Shown in pieces: positions 54,274 through 63,807 of a DNA stretch of 64,000 nt. The stretch comes from Massilia aurea (GTDB lineage Bacteria; Pseudomonadota; Gammaproteobacteria; Burkholderiales; Burkholderiaceae_D): assembly GCF_014200505.1 (NCBI RefSeq), contig NZ_JACHBX010000005.1:397065-461064 (forward strand), in the 5' to 3' direction. Positions within the stretch are counted from its first letter, which is position 1; every line of letters begins with the position of its first letter. The notes below the pieces were generated by a model. It made no database searches and had not been told where the DNA came from. It worked only from the letters and a program-made list of their open reading frames with translations. Both the position numbers and the translations under genes were made by a program.

Positions 54274-56838
54274 ATGCATATCGTCGTCATCGGCCACGGA
54301 ATGGTGGGCCACAAATTTCTCGAAACGCTAGCTGCCAGCAGCATGCTCGACCCGGCGACACCGCTGCGGGTCACGGTGCTGGGCGAAGAGCCGCGCCCGG
54401 CCTACGACCGCGTGCACCTGTCGGAATTCTTTGCCGGTAAAAGCGCGGACGACCTGTCGCTGGTCGCGCCGGGCTACTTCGAGCGCGCCGAGCTGGCCGA
54501 GCGCGTCGTGCTGCGCCTGAACGCAAAGGTAGTGGCCATCGACCGCGCCGCGCAATCGGTGCTGCTGGGCGACGGCAGCGCGGTCTCCTACGATCGCCTG
54601 GTATTGGCCACCGGCTCGTACCCGTTCGTGCCGCCCGTGCCCGGCGCCGAGCGCAAGGACTGCTTCGTGTACCGCACGATCGAAGACCTCGAGAAGATGA
54701 AGGAATGCGCCGCCCGCGGCGACGGCACGCGCCAGCGCATCGGCGTCGTCATCGGCGGCGGGCTGCTGGGCCTGGAGTGCGCCAAGGCGCTGCGCGACCT
54801 GGGCCTGCAGGCGCACGTCGTCGAATTCGCACCGCGCCTGATGGCGGTGCAGGTCGACGATGCCGGCGCGCGCGTGCTGCGCACCCGCATCGAAGAACTG
54901 GGTGTCGGCGTCCACACCGGCAAGAACACGCTGGCCATCGTCGATGGCGACGAGACCACCCACCGCATGCAGTTCGCCGACGGCACAAGTCTGGACACCG
55001 ACATGATCGTGTTCTCGGCCGGCATCCGCCCGCGCGACGAACTGGCGCGCCAGGCGGGGCTCGAGCTGGGCGCGCGCGGCGGCATCGTCATCGACGGCCA
55101 GTGCCTGACGTCCGACCCGCACATCTACGCGATCGGCGAATGCGCGCTGTGGAGCGGCCAGCTGTTTGGCCTGGTGGCGCCGGGCTACGACATGGCGCGC
55201 ACCGCCGCGCGCCATGTGCTGGGCGCCGAATGCGGCTTTGCCGGCGCCGACATGAGCACGAAGCTCAAGCTGATGGGCGTGGACGTGGCCAGCCTGGGCG
55301 ACGCACATGGCACCACGCCAGGCAGCCGCAGTTACCAATTCCTCGATGAGCGGCGCCAGACCTACCGCAAGATCGTCGTCTCGAGCTGTGGCAAGTACCT
55401 GCTCGGCGGCGTGCTGGTGGGCGACGCCGCATCGTACGGCGCGCTGCTGCAGACAATGCTGAACAAGATCGAGCTGCCCGAAGCGCCGGAATACCTGATC
55501 CTGCCCGAGAGCGGCAACACCGTGCGGCCTGCGCTGGGCGTGGACAAGCTGCCGGCCACGGCGCAGGTCTGCTCGTGCAACGACATCTCGAAGGGCGCGC
55601 TGTGCGAGGCGGTGGCCGGCGGCGCGACGACGATCGGCGCGCTGAAAAGCTGCACCACGGCCGGCACGGCCTGCGGTGGCTGCGTGCCGCTGGTGACGCA
55701 GGTGCTGAACGCCGAACTCAAAAAGCTGGGCGTGGCCGTCAACAACCACTTGTGCGAGCACTTTGCTTACTCTCGCCAGGAGCTGTACCACCTGGTGCGC
55801 GTGGAAGGCATCAAGGAATTCGGCGAACTGCTGGCGCGCCATGGCCGTGGCCTGGGTTGCGACGTCTGCAAGCCGACCGCCGCGAACATCCTGGCCTCGG
55901 TGTGGAACGATTTCGTGCTCAAACCGAAGCACGCCAGCCTGCAGGATTCGAACGACTACTTCCTTGGCAACATCCAGAAGGACGGCACCTACTCGGTCAT
56001 ACCGCGCATGGCGGGCGGCGAAGTGACGGCCGATGGCCTGATCGCCGTGGGCATGGTGGCCAAGAAGTATGGCCTGTACACCAAGATCACGGGCGGCCAG
56101 CGGGTCGACCTGTTCGGCGCGCGCGTGGACCAGTTGCCGTCGATCTGGGAAGAGCTGATCGACGCCGGCTTCGAGTCGGGCCATGCCTACGGCAAGTCGC
56201 TGCGCACCGTCAAATCGTGCGTCGGCTCGACCTGGTGCCGCTATGGCGTGGGCGACAGCGTGGGCTTTGCCATCGAACTGGAAAACCGCTACAAGGGTTT
56301 GCGCGCACCGCACAAGATCAAGTTCGGCGTGTCGGGCTGCACCCGCGAATGCGCCGAGGCGCAGGGCAAGGACGTGGGCCTGATCGCCACCGACAAGGGC
56401 TGGAACCTGTACGTATGCGGCAACGGCGGCATGAAGCCGCGCCACGCGGAACTGATCGCATCAAACCTGACCGAAGCTGAAGTGGTGCGCCTGACCGACC
56501 GCTTCCTGATGTTCTACGTGCGTACGGCCGAACGCCTGCAGCGCACGTCGACCTGGCGCGAAAACCTCGAAGGGGGCCTTGAGTACCTGCGCCAAGTGGT
56601 GGTCGAGGACAGCCTGGGCATCGGCGGCGAACTCGAGGCGCAGATGCAGCACGTGGTCGACACCTACGCCTGCGAATGGAAGGAAGCGATCACCAATCCG
56701 GCCGTGCGCAGTCGCTTCCGCCACTTCGTCAACAGCGAGGAAACCGACAGCAACGTGGTGTTCGTGCCCGAGCGCGGGCAGGTGCGCCCGGCCACGTTCG
56801 ATGAGCGCCGCCGCACGATTCCCATCGCCGTGGCTTGA
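54274..56838 (+). CDS. nirB: Assimilatory nitrite reductase large subunit
   Basis: NAD(P)H-dependent reductase taking nitrite to ammonium. The 854-aa protein has an N-terminal FAD/NAD module (VVIGHGMVGHKFLE; GVVIGGGLLGLECAKALRDLG), a BFD-type [2Fe-2S] domain (about 432-490, VCSCNDISKG and CGGCVPLV) and C-terminal sulfite/nitrite reductase repeats. Cysteine pairs for the [4Fe-4S]-sirohaem site are SCVGSTWCRYG (about 649) and CTRECAEAQG (about 689). The ATG at 54274 has an AAAGGAG site; the longer frame overlaps the transporter gene. Confidence 0.97.
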   Translation: MHIVVIGHGMVGHKFLETLAASSMLDPATPLRVTVLGEEPRPAYDRVHLSEFFAGKSADDLSLVAPGYFERAELAERVVLRLNAKVVAIDRAAQSVLLGDGSAVSYDRLVLATGSYPFVPPVPGAERKDCFVYRTIEDLEKMKECAARGDGTRQRIGVVIGGGLLGLECAKALRDLGLQAHVVEFAPRLMAVQVDDAGARVLRTRIEELGVGVHTGKNTLAIVDGDETTHRMQFADGTSLDTDMIVFSAGIRPRDELARQAGLELGARGGIVIDGQCLTSDPHIYAIGECALWSGQLFGLVAPGYDMARTAARHVLGAECGFAGADMSTKLKLMGVDVASLGDAHGTTPGSRSYQFLDERRQTYRKIVVSSCGKYLLGGVLVGDAASYGALLQTMLNKIELPEAPEYLILPESGNTVRPALGVDKLPATAQVCSCNDISKGALCEAVAGGATTIGALKSCTTAGTACGGCVPLVTQVLNAELKKLGVAVNNHLCEHFAYSRQELYHLVRVEGIKEFGELLARHGRGLGCDVCKPTAANILASVWNDFVLKPKHASLQDSNDYFLGNIQKDGTYSVIPRMAGGEVTADGLIAVGMVAKKYGLYTKITGGQRVDLFGARVDQLPSIWEELIDAGFESGHAYGKSLRTVKSCVGSTWCRYGVGDSVGFAIELENRYKGLRAPHKIKFGVSGCTRECAEAQGKDVGLIATDKGWNLYVCGNGGMKPRHAELIASNLTEAEVVRLTDRFLMFYVRTAERLQRTSTWRENLEGGLEYLRQVVVEDSLGIGGELEAQMQHVVDTYACEWKEAITNPAVRSRFRHFVNSEETDSNVVFVPERGQVRPATFDERRRTIPIAVA

Positions 56839-56849
56839 GGAGAATGACC

Positions 56850-57197
56850 ATGCATCGTGATACCCAACTTGCCAACTGGACGGCGGTCTGCCGGCTCGAC
56901 GAGATCGTTCCCGACACCGGCGTGTGCGCGCTGCTCAACGGCCGCCAGGTGGCCGTGTTCCGCATCGGCGACATTGAGCCGCGCGTGTTCGCCATCGATA
57001 ACTACGACCCGAACTCGCAGGCCGCCGTGCTCTCGCGCGGACTGGTGGGCAGCATCGGCGAGCGCATCGTCGTGGCCTCGCCCATCTACAAGCAGCACTT
57101 CGACCTGGCCAGCGGCGAGTGCCTGGAAGCGCCGGCGCAGTCGGTGGCGAGCTATCCGGCCCGGATCGATGGCGCCGTCGTCTGGGTCGCCGCATGA
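56850..57197 (+). CDS. nirD: Nitrite reductase small subunit
   Basis: A 115-aa Rieske-fold partner of NirB. It has WTAVCRLDEIVPDTGVCALLNGRQVAVFR and ends DGAVVWVAA. The usual Cys/His cluster ligands of Rieske proteins are absent, as is normal for NirD. The ATG at 56850 is 8 bp after GAGGAG; an earlier ATG at 56844 is too close to that site. The stop overlaps the next gene by 4 bp. Confidence 0.94.
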   Translation: MHRDTQLANWTAVCRLDEIVPDTGVCALLNGRQVAVFRIGDIEPRVFAIDNYDPNSQAAVLSRGLVGSIGERIVVASPIYKQHFDLASGECLEAPAQSVASYPARIDGAVVWVAA

Positions 57198-58441
57198 GCA
57201 CTACGAGCACCATGAGCGCAACGCACAGGCCCGCGCTGGTGGTGGTCGGCAACGGCATGGCCGGGATGCGCACGGTCGAGGAACTGCTCGCGCTGGCCCC
57301 TGGCATGTACGACATCACCGTGTTCGGCGCCGAACCGCACGTGAACTACAACCGCATCATGCTCTCGCCCGTGCTGGCCGGCGACAAGACGCAGGACGAC
57401 ATCGTGCTGCATCCGCGCGCCTGGTACGCCGAGCATGGCATCACGCTGCACACGGGCGACCCGGTCGTGGCCATCGACCGCCGCCGCCGCATCGTGTGCT
57501 CGCAGTCGGGCGTCGAGGTGGCGTATGACCGCCTGCTGCTGGCCACCGGTTCGCAGCCGTTCATCGTGCCGGTGCCGGGCGCGGATCTGCCGGGCGTGGT
57601 GGGTTTTCGCGACCTCGATGATGTCGACACGATGCTGCAGGCGGCGCGCGACGGCCGGCACGCGGTGGTGATCGGCGGCGGCCTGCTGGGACTGGAAGCG
57701 GCCAATGGCCTGCTGCGGCGCGGGATGGACGTGACGGTCGTGCACCTGACCGGCAGCCTGCTGAACCAGCAGCTCGATGGCGATGCATCGCTGCTGCTCA
57801 AGGGCGCGCTCGAGCGGCGCGGTTTGCGCATCCTGCTGGGCGTGCAGACCGAGGCCATCCTGGGTGACGGCAAGGTGGCATCGGTGCGCCTGTCGGACGG
57901 CGTCACGCTGCCGGCCGACCTGGTGGTGATGGCAGCCGGCGTGCGCCCGAACGTGGCACTGGCACGCGCGGCCGGCCTGCATGTCGAGCGCGCGATCGTT
58001 GTCGACGACACGCTGCAAAGCTACGACCCGCGCGTGTATGCGGTGGGCGAATGCGTCCAGCACCGCCGCGCGACCTTCGGCCTGGTCGCGCCGATCTGGG
58101 AACAGGCGCGCGTCTGCGCGGCGCACCTGGCCGGCTTCGGGCACCGCCGCTATGTGCAGCAGGCCGTGGCTACCAAACTCAAGGTGACGGGGATCGATCT
58201 GTACTCGGCCGGCGACATCGTCGGCGGTCCGGGTACGCAAGACCTGGTGCTGCGCGACCGCCGCTCCGGCATGTACAAGCGCCTGGTCCTCGACGGCAAT
58301 CGCCTCACGGGCGCCGTGCTGTATGGCGATGTGGCCGACGGCCCCTGGTATTTCGACCTGATCGGGCGCGGTGTCGACATCTCGGCGCTGCGCGACCGCC
58401 TGTTGTTCGGCCCTGCGTTGTGCGACGCGCAGGCTGCCTAG
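57194..58441 (+). CDS. FAD-dependent oxidoreductase, assimilatory nitrate reductase electron-transfer subunit
   Basis: A 415-aa flavoprotein of the NirB-N/rubredoxin-reductase type, with two dinucleotide folds: VVVGNGMAGMRTVEELL near the start and VVIGGGLLGLEAANGLLRRG (about 158-177), plus YAVGECVQHR at the FAD site. It probably passes electrons from NAD(P)H to the nitrate reductase encoded 11 bp downstream, as the Klebsiella NasC protein does. The start overlaps nirD (ATGA). Confidence 0.88.
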   Translation: MSTTSTMSATHRPALVVVGNGMAGMRTVEELLALAPGMYDITVFGAEPHVNYNRIMLSPVLAGDKTQDDIVLHPRAWYAEHGITLHTGDPVVAIDRRRRIVCSQSGVEVAYDRLLLATGSQPFIVPVPGADLPGVVGFRDLDDVDTMLQAARDGRHAVVIGGGLLGLEAANGLLRRGMDVTVVHLTGSLLNQQLDGDASLLLKGALERRGLRILLGVQTEAILGDGKVASVRLSDGVTLPADLVVMAAGVRPNVALARAAGLHVERAIVVDDTLQSYDPRVYAVGECVQHRRATFGLVAPIWEQARVCAAHLAGFGHRRYVQQAVATKLKVTGIDLYSAGDIVGGPGTQDLVLRDRRSGMYKRLVLDGNRLTGAVLYGDVADGPWYFDLIGRGVDISALRDRLLFGPALCDAQAA

Positions 58442-58452
58442 AAAGCGACTCC

Positions 58453-61146
58453 ATGACCATCCAGATCCACGCTGTGCGTACCACCTGTCCTTACTGCGGC
58501 GTCGGCTGCGGCGTGAAGGCGACCGCGCTGCCCGGTGGCGGCGCGACGATCGAAGGCGACATCGACCATGCCGCGAACCGCGGCCGCCTGTGCGTGAAAG
58601 GCTCGGCGCTGGGCGAGACGCTCGATCTGGACAGCCGCCTGCTGCATCCGGCCGTGCGGCAGGGAGGGGCGCTGGCGCGCGCCAGCTGGGACGAGGCACT
58701 GGATACGGTGGCAGAAGGCTTCGCCCGCATCATCGCCGAGCACGGACCGGACGCGGTGGCGCTGTACGTGTCCGGCCAGATCCTGACCGAGGATTACTAC
58801 GTCGCCAACAAGTTCATGAAGGGGTACGTCGGCAGCGCCAATATCGACACCAACTCGCGCCTGTGCATGTCGTCCGCCGTGGCCGGTCACAAGCGCGCTT
58901 TCGGCGAAGACGTGGTGCCGGGCTGCTACGAGGATTTCGAGCTGGCCGACCTGATAGTGCTGGTCGGCTCGAACGCGGCCTGGTGCCATCCGACGCTGTT
59001 CCAGCGCATCGTAAAAGCCAAGGAAGCACGCCCTGACTTGCAGATCGTCGTGCTCGACCCGCGCCGTACGGCCACCTGCGAGCTGGCGGACCTGCACCTG
59101 GCGCTCAAGCCCGGCAGCGACGTGGCGCTGTTCAACGGTCTGCTGGCGCACCTGGCGCGCAGCGATGCGTTCGATGCCCACTACGTCGCATCGCACACGA
59201 CCGGCCTGGAGGCAGCGCTCGATGTCGCCAACGCAGGCGACGACGTCGCGCGTGTCTGCGGCCTCGATCCGGACGACCTGCAGGCGTTCTACGACCTGTT
59301 TGCCCGCACCGAAAAAGTGGTTACTGCATTCTCGATGGGCGTGAACCAGTCCAGCAGCGGCACCGACAAGGTCAACGCGATCATCAACTGCCACCTGGCC
59401 ACCGGCCGCATCGGCCGGCCCGGCATGGGGCCGTTCTCGCTGACGGGCCAGCCCAATGCGATGGGCGGGCGCGAAGTGGGCGGCCTGGCCAATATGCTGG
59501 CGGTCCACCTGGACCTGGACAATGCCGGGCACCGCGACGCCGTGCGCACGTTCTGGGATGCGCCGCGCATCGCCGACAAGCCGGGCCTGAAAGCTGTGGA
59601 CCTGTTCCGTGCGATCGAAGCGGGCAGCGTCAAAGCGGTGTGGATCATGGCGACCAATCCGGTGGTCAGCATGCCGGACGCCGACCAGGTGCGGCGCGCG
59701 CTGGCGGCCTGCGAGCTGGTGGTGGTGTCGGATGTCATGGCCAGCACCGACTTGGCGCCGTATGCGCATGTGGCGCTGCCGGCGCTGGCCTGGGGCGAGA
59801 AGGATGGCACGGTCACCAATTCCGAACGGTGCATCTCGCGCCAGCGCGCCTTTTTGCCGGCGCCGGGCGAGGCGCGGGCCGACTGGCGCGCGCTGTGCGA
59901 TGTCGCGCAGCGCATGGGCTACGCCGGGTTCAACTTCGACAGCGCGCATGCGATCTTCGACGAACACGCGCGCCTGTCGGCCTGGAAGAATGACGACGAT
60001 GGCCACCGCCGCGCATTCCGGCTCGATCCGCTGGTGGGGCTGAGCCGCGCCGCGTATGACGCGCTGCAACCGGTGCAGTGGCCGCTGAACGCAGACGGGG
60101 AGGGCACCGCGCGCCTGTTCGGCAGCGGTGGCTTTTCGTACCCGGACCGCAAGGCGCGCTTCATCGCGACGGGCGTGCGCGCACCGGCCAATGTGCCTTG
60201 CAGTGAGTTCCCGCTGGTGCTCAACACGGGCCGCCTGCGCGACCAATGGCACACGATGACGCGTACCGGCAAGTCGCCGCGCCTGGCCGGCCATGCGGCC
60301 GAGCCGTTCGTTGACCTGCACCCGCACGATGCGCTGCTCGCTGGCGTGCGCGAAGGTGAACTGGCCCGCATCAGCTCACGCTGGGGCGCGATGGTCGCGC
60401 GCGTGGCGCACGGCGGCGGTATCGCGCGCGGCGCCGCGTTCGTGCCGATCCACTGGAACGGCCAGACGGCGTCCGATGCGCGGGTGGGGGCACTGGTCAA
60501 TCCGGCCGTCGACCCGGTGTCGGGCGAGCCCGAGTTCAAGCACACGCCGGTACGGATCGAGCCGTTCGGCGTGGCCTGGTATGGCTTCATCATGAGCCGG
60601 CACGATCTCGCCCTCGACCAGGTGGCGCACTGGACGCGGGTGCGCGGCAGCGGCTTCATTCGCTATGAGCTGGCCGGGCGCGCACCGGTCACGCCCGACA
60701 TGGCGCGCGCGTTGCTGGGTGCCGGTGACGACGCCGATGCGGACGCCGACTGGATCGAGTACCAGGATCAATCGGCAGGCATGCTGCGCGCCGCGCTGCT
60801 GGTCGACGGGCGCCTCGAAGCCTGCCTGTTCGTGGCGCGCGTGCCCGATCTGCCAGCGCGCGCGTGGCTGGGTGGACTGTTCGCCGCCCCTGAACTGGGG
60901 CCGCGCGAACGGGCCACGCTGCTGGCCGGCCGCGCCGTGCAAGCCGGGCCCGACCCCGGACCGACGGTCTGCTCGTGCTTCGGCGTTGGCCGCAACACGA
61001 TCTGCGCCGCGATCCGGGCCGGGGATCTGCAGACGCCGGGGCAGGTGACGGCCTGCCTGAAGGCGGGCGGCAACTGCGGCTCGTGCATCCCGGAGATCAA
61101 GTCGCTGCTGCACGAGGTGCGCTTCGCCGCCGCCGCCGCGGCGTGA
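58453..61146 (+). CDS. nasA: Assimilatory nitrate reductase catalytic subunit
   Basis: Cytoplasmic molybdopterin (bis-MGD) enzyme reducing nitrate to nitrite, 897 aa. N-terminal [4Fe-4S] ligands are Cys12, Cys15, Cys19 and Cys47 (CPYCGVGC and RGRLCVKG). Molybdopterin regions include NIDTNSRLCMSSAVAGHKRAFG, MGVNQSSSGTDKVNAIINCHLATGRIGRPGMGPFSLTGQPNAMGGREVGG and the C-terminal LNTGRLRDQWHTMTRTG. A BFD-type [2Fe-2S] domain closes the protein (about 838-890, VCSCFGVG and GNCGSCIPE), as in nitrate reductases that take electrons from a flavoprotein. It ends exactly where terC ends on the other strand. Confidence 0.96.
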   Translation: MTIQIHAVRTTCPYCGVGCGVKATALPGGGATIEGDIDHAANRGRLCVKGSALGETLDLDSRLLHPAVRQGGALARASWDEALDTVAEGFARIIAEHGPDAVALYVSGQILTEDYYVANKFMKGYVGSANIDTNSRLCMSSAVAGHKRAFGEDVVPGCYEDFELADLIVLVGSNAAWCHPTLFQRIVKAKEARPDLQIVVLDPRRTATCELADLHLALKPGSDVALFNGLLAHLARSDAFDAHYVASHTTGLEAALDVANAGDDVARVCGLDPDDLQAFYDLFARTEKVVTAFSMGVNQSSSGTDKVNAIINCHLATGRIGRPGMGPFSLTGQPNAMGGREVGGLANMLAVHLDLDNAGHRDAVRTFWDAPRIADKPGLKAVDLFRAIEAGSVKAVWIMATNPVVSMPDADQVRRALAACELVVVSDVMASTDLAPYAHVALPALAWGEKDGTVTNSERCISRQRAFLPAPGEARADWRALCDVAQRMGYAGFNFDSAHAIFDEHARLSAWKNDDDGHRRAFRLDPLVGLSRAAYDALQPVQWPLNADGEGTARLFGSGGFSYPDRKARFIATGVRAPANVPCSEFPLVLNTGRLRDQWHTMTRTGKSPRLAGHAAEPFVDLHPHDALLAGVREGELARISSRWGAMVARVAHGGGIARGAAFVPIHWNGQTASDARVGALVNPAVDPVSGEPEFKHTPVRIEPFGVAWYGFIMSRHDLALDQVAHWTRVRGSGFIRYELAGRAPVTPDMARALLGAGDDADADADWIEYQDQSAGMLRAALLVDGRLEACLFVARVPDLPARAWLGGLFAAPELGPRERATLLAGRAVQAGPDPGPTVCSCFGVGRNTICAAIRAGDLQTPGQVTACLKAGGNCGSCIPEIKSLLHEVRFAAAAAA

Positions 61147-62115
61147 TCAGCCAGGCGGCGTTTTCGGGATGGGTTTGGAGGTGAGCAGACTGGCCACCAC
61201 CGACCCTGCCAGGATCACCCCGACCACGCCCAGCGCGATGCCGGTCGGGATCTTGTAGATATCGAGCAGCAGCATCTTGATGCCGATGAAGATCAGGATC
61301 CCCGCCAGACCGTACTTGAGCAGGTGGAAGCGGTCCGCCATGTCGGCCAGCAGGAAGTACATCGCGCGCAGGCCGAGGATAGCGAACACGTTCGACGTGA
61401 ACACGATGAACGGGTCGCTCGTGACGGCGAAGATCGCCGGAATCGAATCGACCGCGAAGATCACGTCCGTGATCTCGACCATGATCAGCACCACGAACAT
61501 CGGCGTGGCAAAGCGCAGGCCGTCGCGCATGATGAAGAACTTCTCGCCATGGTATTCGTCGGTGATCCGCATGTGGCCGCGCAGCCATTTCAGCACCTTG
61601 TTGTCGGCCAGGTCGGGTTCGCTGTCGGCCGAGATCAGCATCTGGATACCGGTGTAGAGTAGGAATAGCCCGAAGATGTAGAGGATCCAGTGGAACTGGG
61701 CCAGCAGGAGCGCGCCCAGATAAATCAGGATCGCGCGCAGCACGATCGCGCCCAGCACGCCATACAGCAGCACGCGCTTCTGGTACTGCGGTGGCACACC
61801 GAAAAAGCCGAACAGGGTGATCCAGACGAACACGTTGTCGACCGCCAGCGATTTTTCGATCAGGTAGCCGGTGAGGTATTCAAGCGACTTGGCCTTGGCC
61901 ACGACCGGGCCGGCAATGCCTTCCAGATACCAATAGAACCAGGCGCCAAAGGCCAGCGCCACCGAGATCCAGATCAGCGACCAGATGGCCGCTTCTTTGG
62001 TGCTGACCTTATGGTCGCCCGACGTTCTGAGGCCAAAGAAGTCGATGGCCAGCATGACGACGACGAACGCGGTGAAGGAGAGATAGAGAGTGGGTGTGCC
62101 GACCGATTCGATCAT
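61147..62115 (-). CDS. TerC family integral membrane protein
   Basis: A 322-aa protein with about nine membrane helices. Motifs typical of TerC/Alx are present: EKSLAVDNVFVWITLFGFFGVPPQYQKRVLLYGVLGAIVLRAI, and later VEITDVIFAVDSIPAIFAVTSDPFIVFTSNVFAILGLRAMYF with the conserved acidic residues inside membrane segments. Relatives export manganese or help metalate secreted proteins. The ATG at 62115 has a GGAG site 6 bp upstream. No manganese riboswitch was recognised in its leader. Its stop abuts the nasA stop with no gap. Confidence 0.93.
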   Translation of the reverse strand: MIESVGTPTLYLSFTAFVVVMLAIDFFGLRTSGDHKVSTKEAAIWSLIWISVALAFGAWFYWYLEGIAGPVVAKAKSLEYLTGYLIEKSLAVDNVFVWITLFGFFGVPPQYQKRVLLYGVLGAIVLRAILIYLGALLLAQFHWILYIFGLFLLYTGIQMLISADSEPDLADNKVLKWLRGHMRITDEYHGEKFFIMRDGLRFATPMFVVLIMVEITDVIFAVDSIPAIFAVTSDPFIVFTSNVFAILGLRAMYFLLADMADRFHLLKYGLAGILIFIGIKMLLLDIYKIPTGIALGVVGVILAGSVVASLLTSKPIPKTPPG

Positions 62116-62148
62116 GTTGACTCCGTGGAGTGGCAATGGACGCTGGGG

Positions 62149-62170
62149 GCGCGTGCTGACCGGCACGCGC
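62149..62170 (-). promoter_or_regulatory. Hairpin in the terC leader
   Basis: A perfect 8-bp stem GCGCGTGC/GCACGCGC with a 6-nt loop lies 34 bp upstream of the terC start. No T-run follows it on either strand, so it is not a plain terminator. It could affect translation or be an operator; role unknown. Confidence 0.45.
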
Positions 62171-62622
62171 TGTCATTACAGCATGAATTTTTTGGGCATG
62201 CCGCACGCATGAAGGTCCTTGATGCGCGCGTTTGATGACGGGGGCTAAAGGCGAATGAGCCGCTTGTCAGGGCTGTATCGGGGCAGACAGCGGGTGATAC
62301 AGAACGTGAGAAGTGCTCCAGGTTAGTGAAGAGCGCGAAGTACACTTTTCGTAAAAATGATCAGGATAGACTGGTCGGACAGGCCGAAATCCTTGATCTC
62401 TAAACCGATTTTTGGCGTGGTGCGGGCTTGGGAAGAATGCGTAAACTCGCGCTCGATACGGTGGCGTACTGCGAGGGGATGACGAACGCTGCGAGAAGGC
62501 AGAAATTATCTTATCGAGCACGGCCTTGGCACAGAACAAGGCCATGCTGCGACGGGGATCATGATCAAACGAAACCCTACAAGTAGGTAACGCTGCCTCA
62601 GCTCCCAAGTTACGATTCCAAG
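62171..62622. other. Intergenic stretch without a recognisable gene
   Basis: About 450 bp between terC and a secreted unknown. Base composition falls towards AT through it. Short open frames exist on both strands, but none has a ribosome site, known motif or gene-like codon use. It may hold the terC promoter and decayed sequence at the edge of an acquired segment. Confidence 0.5.
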
Positions 62623-63060
62623 CTACTTTAGAGCCGTTTTACCTTTAGCGACGCAGACCGCTCGCGCACTTTCATTGGCAGCAATGTGCGCAGCTGTTCG
62701 ACCTACGCCAGACCCACAATCAGCGTGAGCTAGAGTGTAGTAGGCGGTAGTAACTTCCACGGGAACTTGCGCCCCACGCAATGTGACCATTATTGATTCA
62801 GTTTTCTTTTCTCTAATAGAACAGCCAATATCATTACCGGCCCAAGAGCGGATAGAACCTTCAGGCTCGAAGCTGAACGAGGAAAAGAATCGGCCTGCCG
62901 GCGCTTCGATCCATTTAAAATCTTTCACCTCATTGCCGCTATCGGACACGCAGCGCTCTTCCCCACCTGTTTTTTTCTCGAAGTTTTGAAGGTCTTCGGC
63001 GAATAGTTCCGATGTGAATGCAAGAACAAATAAAAAACTTGCTGCTTTTAAATTTTTCAT
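62623..63060 (-). CDS. Secreted hypothetical protein
   Basis: Unrecognised 145-aa protein with a signal peptide (MKNLKAASFLFVLAFTSELFA, cut near 21). The mature part has four cysteines (in ERCVSDSG, DIGCSIRE, HADCGSG and RAVCVAKG) that could make two disulphides, and a serine/phenylalanine-rich stretch FFSSFSFEPEGS. GGAG lies 8 bp before the ATG. Codons are AT-richer than in the main part of the window. Its ribosome site lies inside the start of the duplicated segment at 63064. Confidence 0.65.
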   Translation of the reverse strand: MKNLKAASFLFVLAFTSELFAEDLQNFEKKTGGEERCVSDSGNEVKDFKWIEAPAGRFFSSFSFEPEGSIRSWAGNDIGCSIREKKTESIMVTLRGAQVPVEVTTAYYTLAHADCGSGVGRTAAHIAANESARAVCVAKGKTALK

Positions 63061-63063
63061 TTT

Positions 63064-63723
63064 CTTACTCCAAGAAATTTGTAATGTAGGAAGGCGTACA
63101 TTGAATGAATTGATGATTAATTCAGTTTACGTCAATTTACTTTCATTTTCAACTAACCCCAGCTTTGTTGTCAGTACTTTGCAAAGTATCGGCGCCGAGC
63201 CACTGCTAAAATTTGAATTGGAAAGCCGTCAATGGTTTGAACGAAATATTGCCGCCCGCAACGCCGCTTTCTATTCATTGGAAGGCTTTACGGACCATGT
63301 CGCCTCTTATTTATCTGGTCTTGATAACAGAGCCCGGTATCCGCTGGTTATCGAAGATTTCGGAGAAAAAATAATTGGTCGAGCGAACCTGAAAGATATT
63401 GATGGAGCGGAAAGATCGGCAGAAGTCGGCTGCCAGATTGCGGCGAACGCATGTGAATCTTACTCTAAGAAATTTGTAATTTAGGAAGGCGTATTTTCAG
63501 GCGTACACTGAATGAATTGATGATTAATTCAGTGTGCCTCAATTTGCTTTCATTTTCAACTGACCCCAGCTTTGTTGTCAGTACTTTGCAAAGTATTGAC
63601 GCCGAGCTACTGCTGAAGTTTGAATTGGAAAGCCGTCAATGGTTTGAACGAAATATTGCCGCCCGCAACGCCGCTTTCTATTTATTGGAAGGCGTTACCG
63701 ACCATGTCGCCTCTTATTTATCT
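63064..63723. repeat. Tandem duplication of a GNAT gene fragment
   Basis: Copy one (63064-63316) and copy two (63459-63723) are nearly identical, starting CTTACTC(C/T)AAGAAATTTG and running through the same coding stretch. Copy two has an extra 12-13 bp near its start and about 15-20 scattered changes. Between them lies 142 bp that continues the gene only after copy one. Confidence 0.9.
63113..63484 (+). pseudogene. GNAT acetyltransferase, truncated (copy one)
   Basis: 123 codons beginning MINSVYVNLLSF. The stretch LLKFELESRQWFERNIAARNAAFYSLEGFTDHVASYL followed by KIIGRANLKDIDGAERSAEVGCQIA matches the N-terminal half of RimJ-type acetyltransferases. Where the acetyl-CoA loop (GKG..) should follow, the frame runs into the second repeat copy (CESYSKKFVI) and stops. 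The acetyl-CoA site and C-terminal half are missing, so it should be inactive. No ribosome site is close to the ATG. Confidence 0.65.
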
Positions 63724-63807
63724 TATCTGTCGTTCGGGATCAGGTCTGACATTTGGACACGGACTCTAACGTGGTCAAACGTGTTCGCCTTCCAACGCCA
63801 TTGCTGA
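63520..63807 (+). pseudogene. GNAT acetyltransferase, truncated (copy two)
   Basis: Repeats the first about 65 residues of copy one (LLKFELESRQWFERNIAARNAAFYLLEG) and then, after position 63723, changes into unrelated sequence that reaches a stop at 63807. The breakpoint lies 18 bp before the left end of the 180-bp inverted-repeat element, suggesting that an insertion or recombination at that element cut the gene. Confidence 0.6.

Noticed and set aside
62116..62350. Manganese (yybP-ykoY) riboswitch before terC
   Set aside because: terC leaders often carry one, but I could not find the conserved core or a matching expression platform; only a simple 8-bp hairpin is seen.
62267..62608. 113-aa minus-strand frame upstream of terC, possibly a transposase remnant
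   Set aside because: No recognisable transposase motif, no ribosome site and no inverted ends were found; it reads like random coding.
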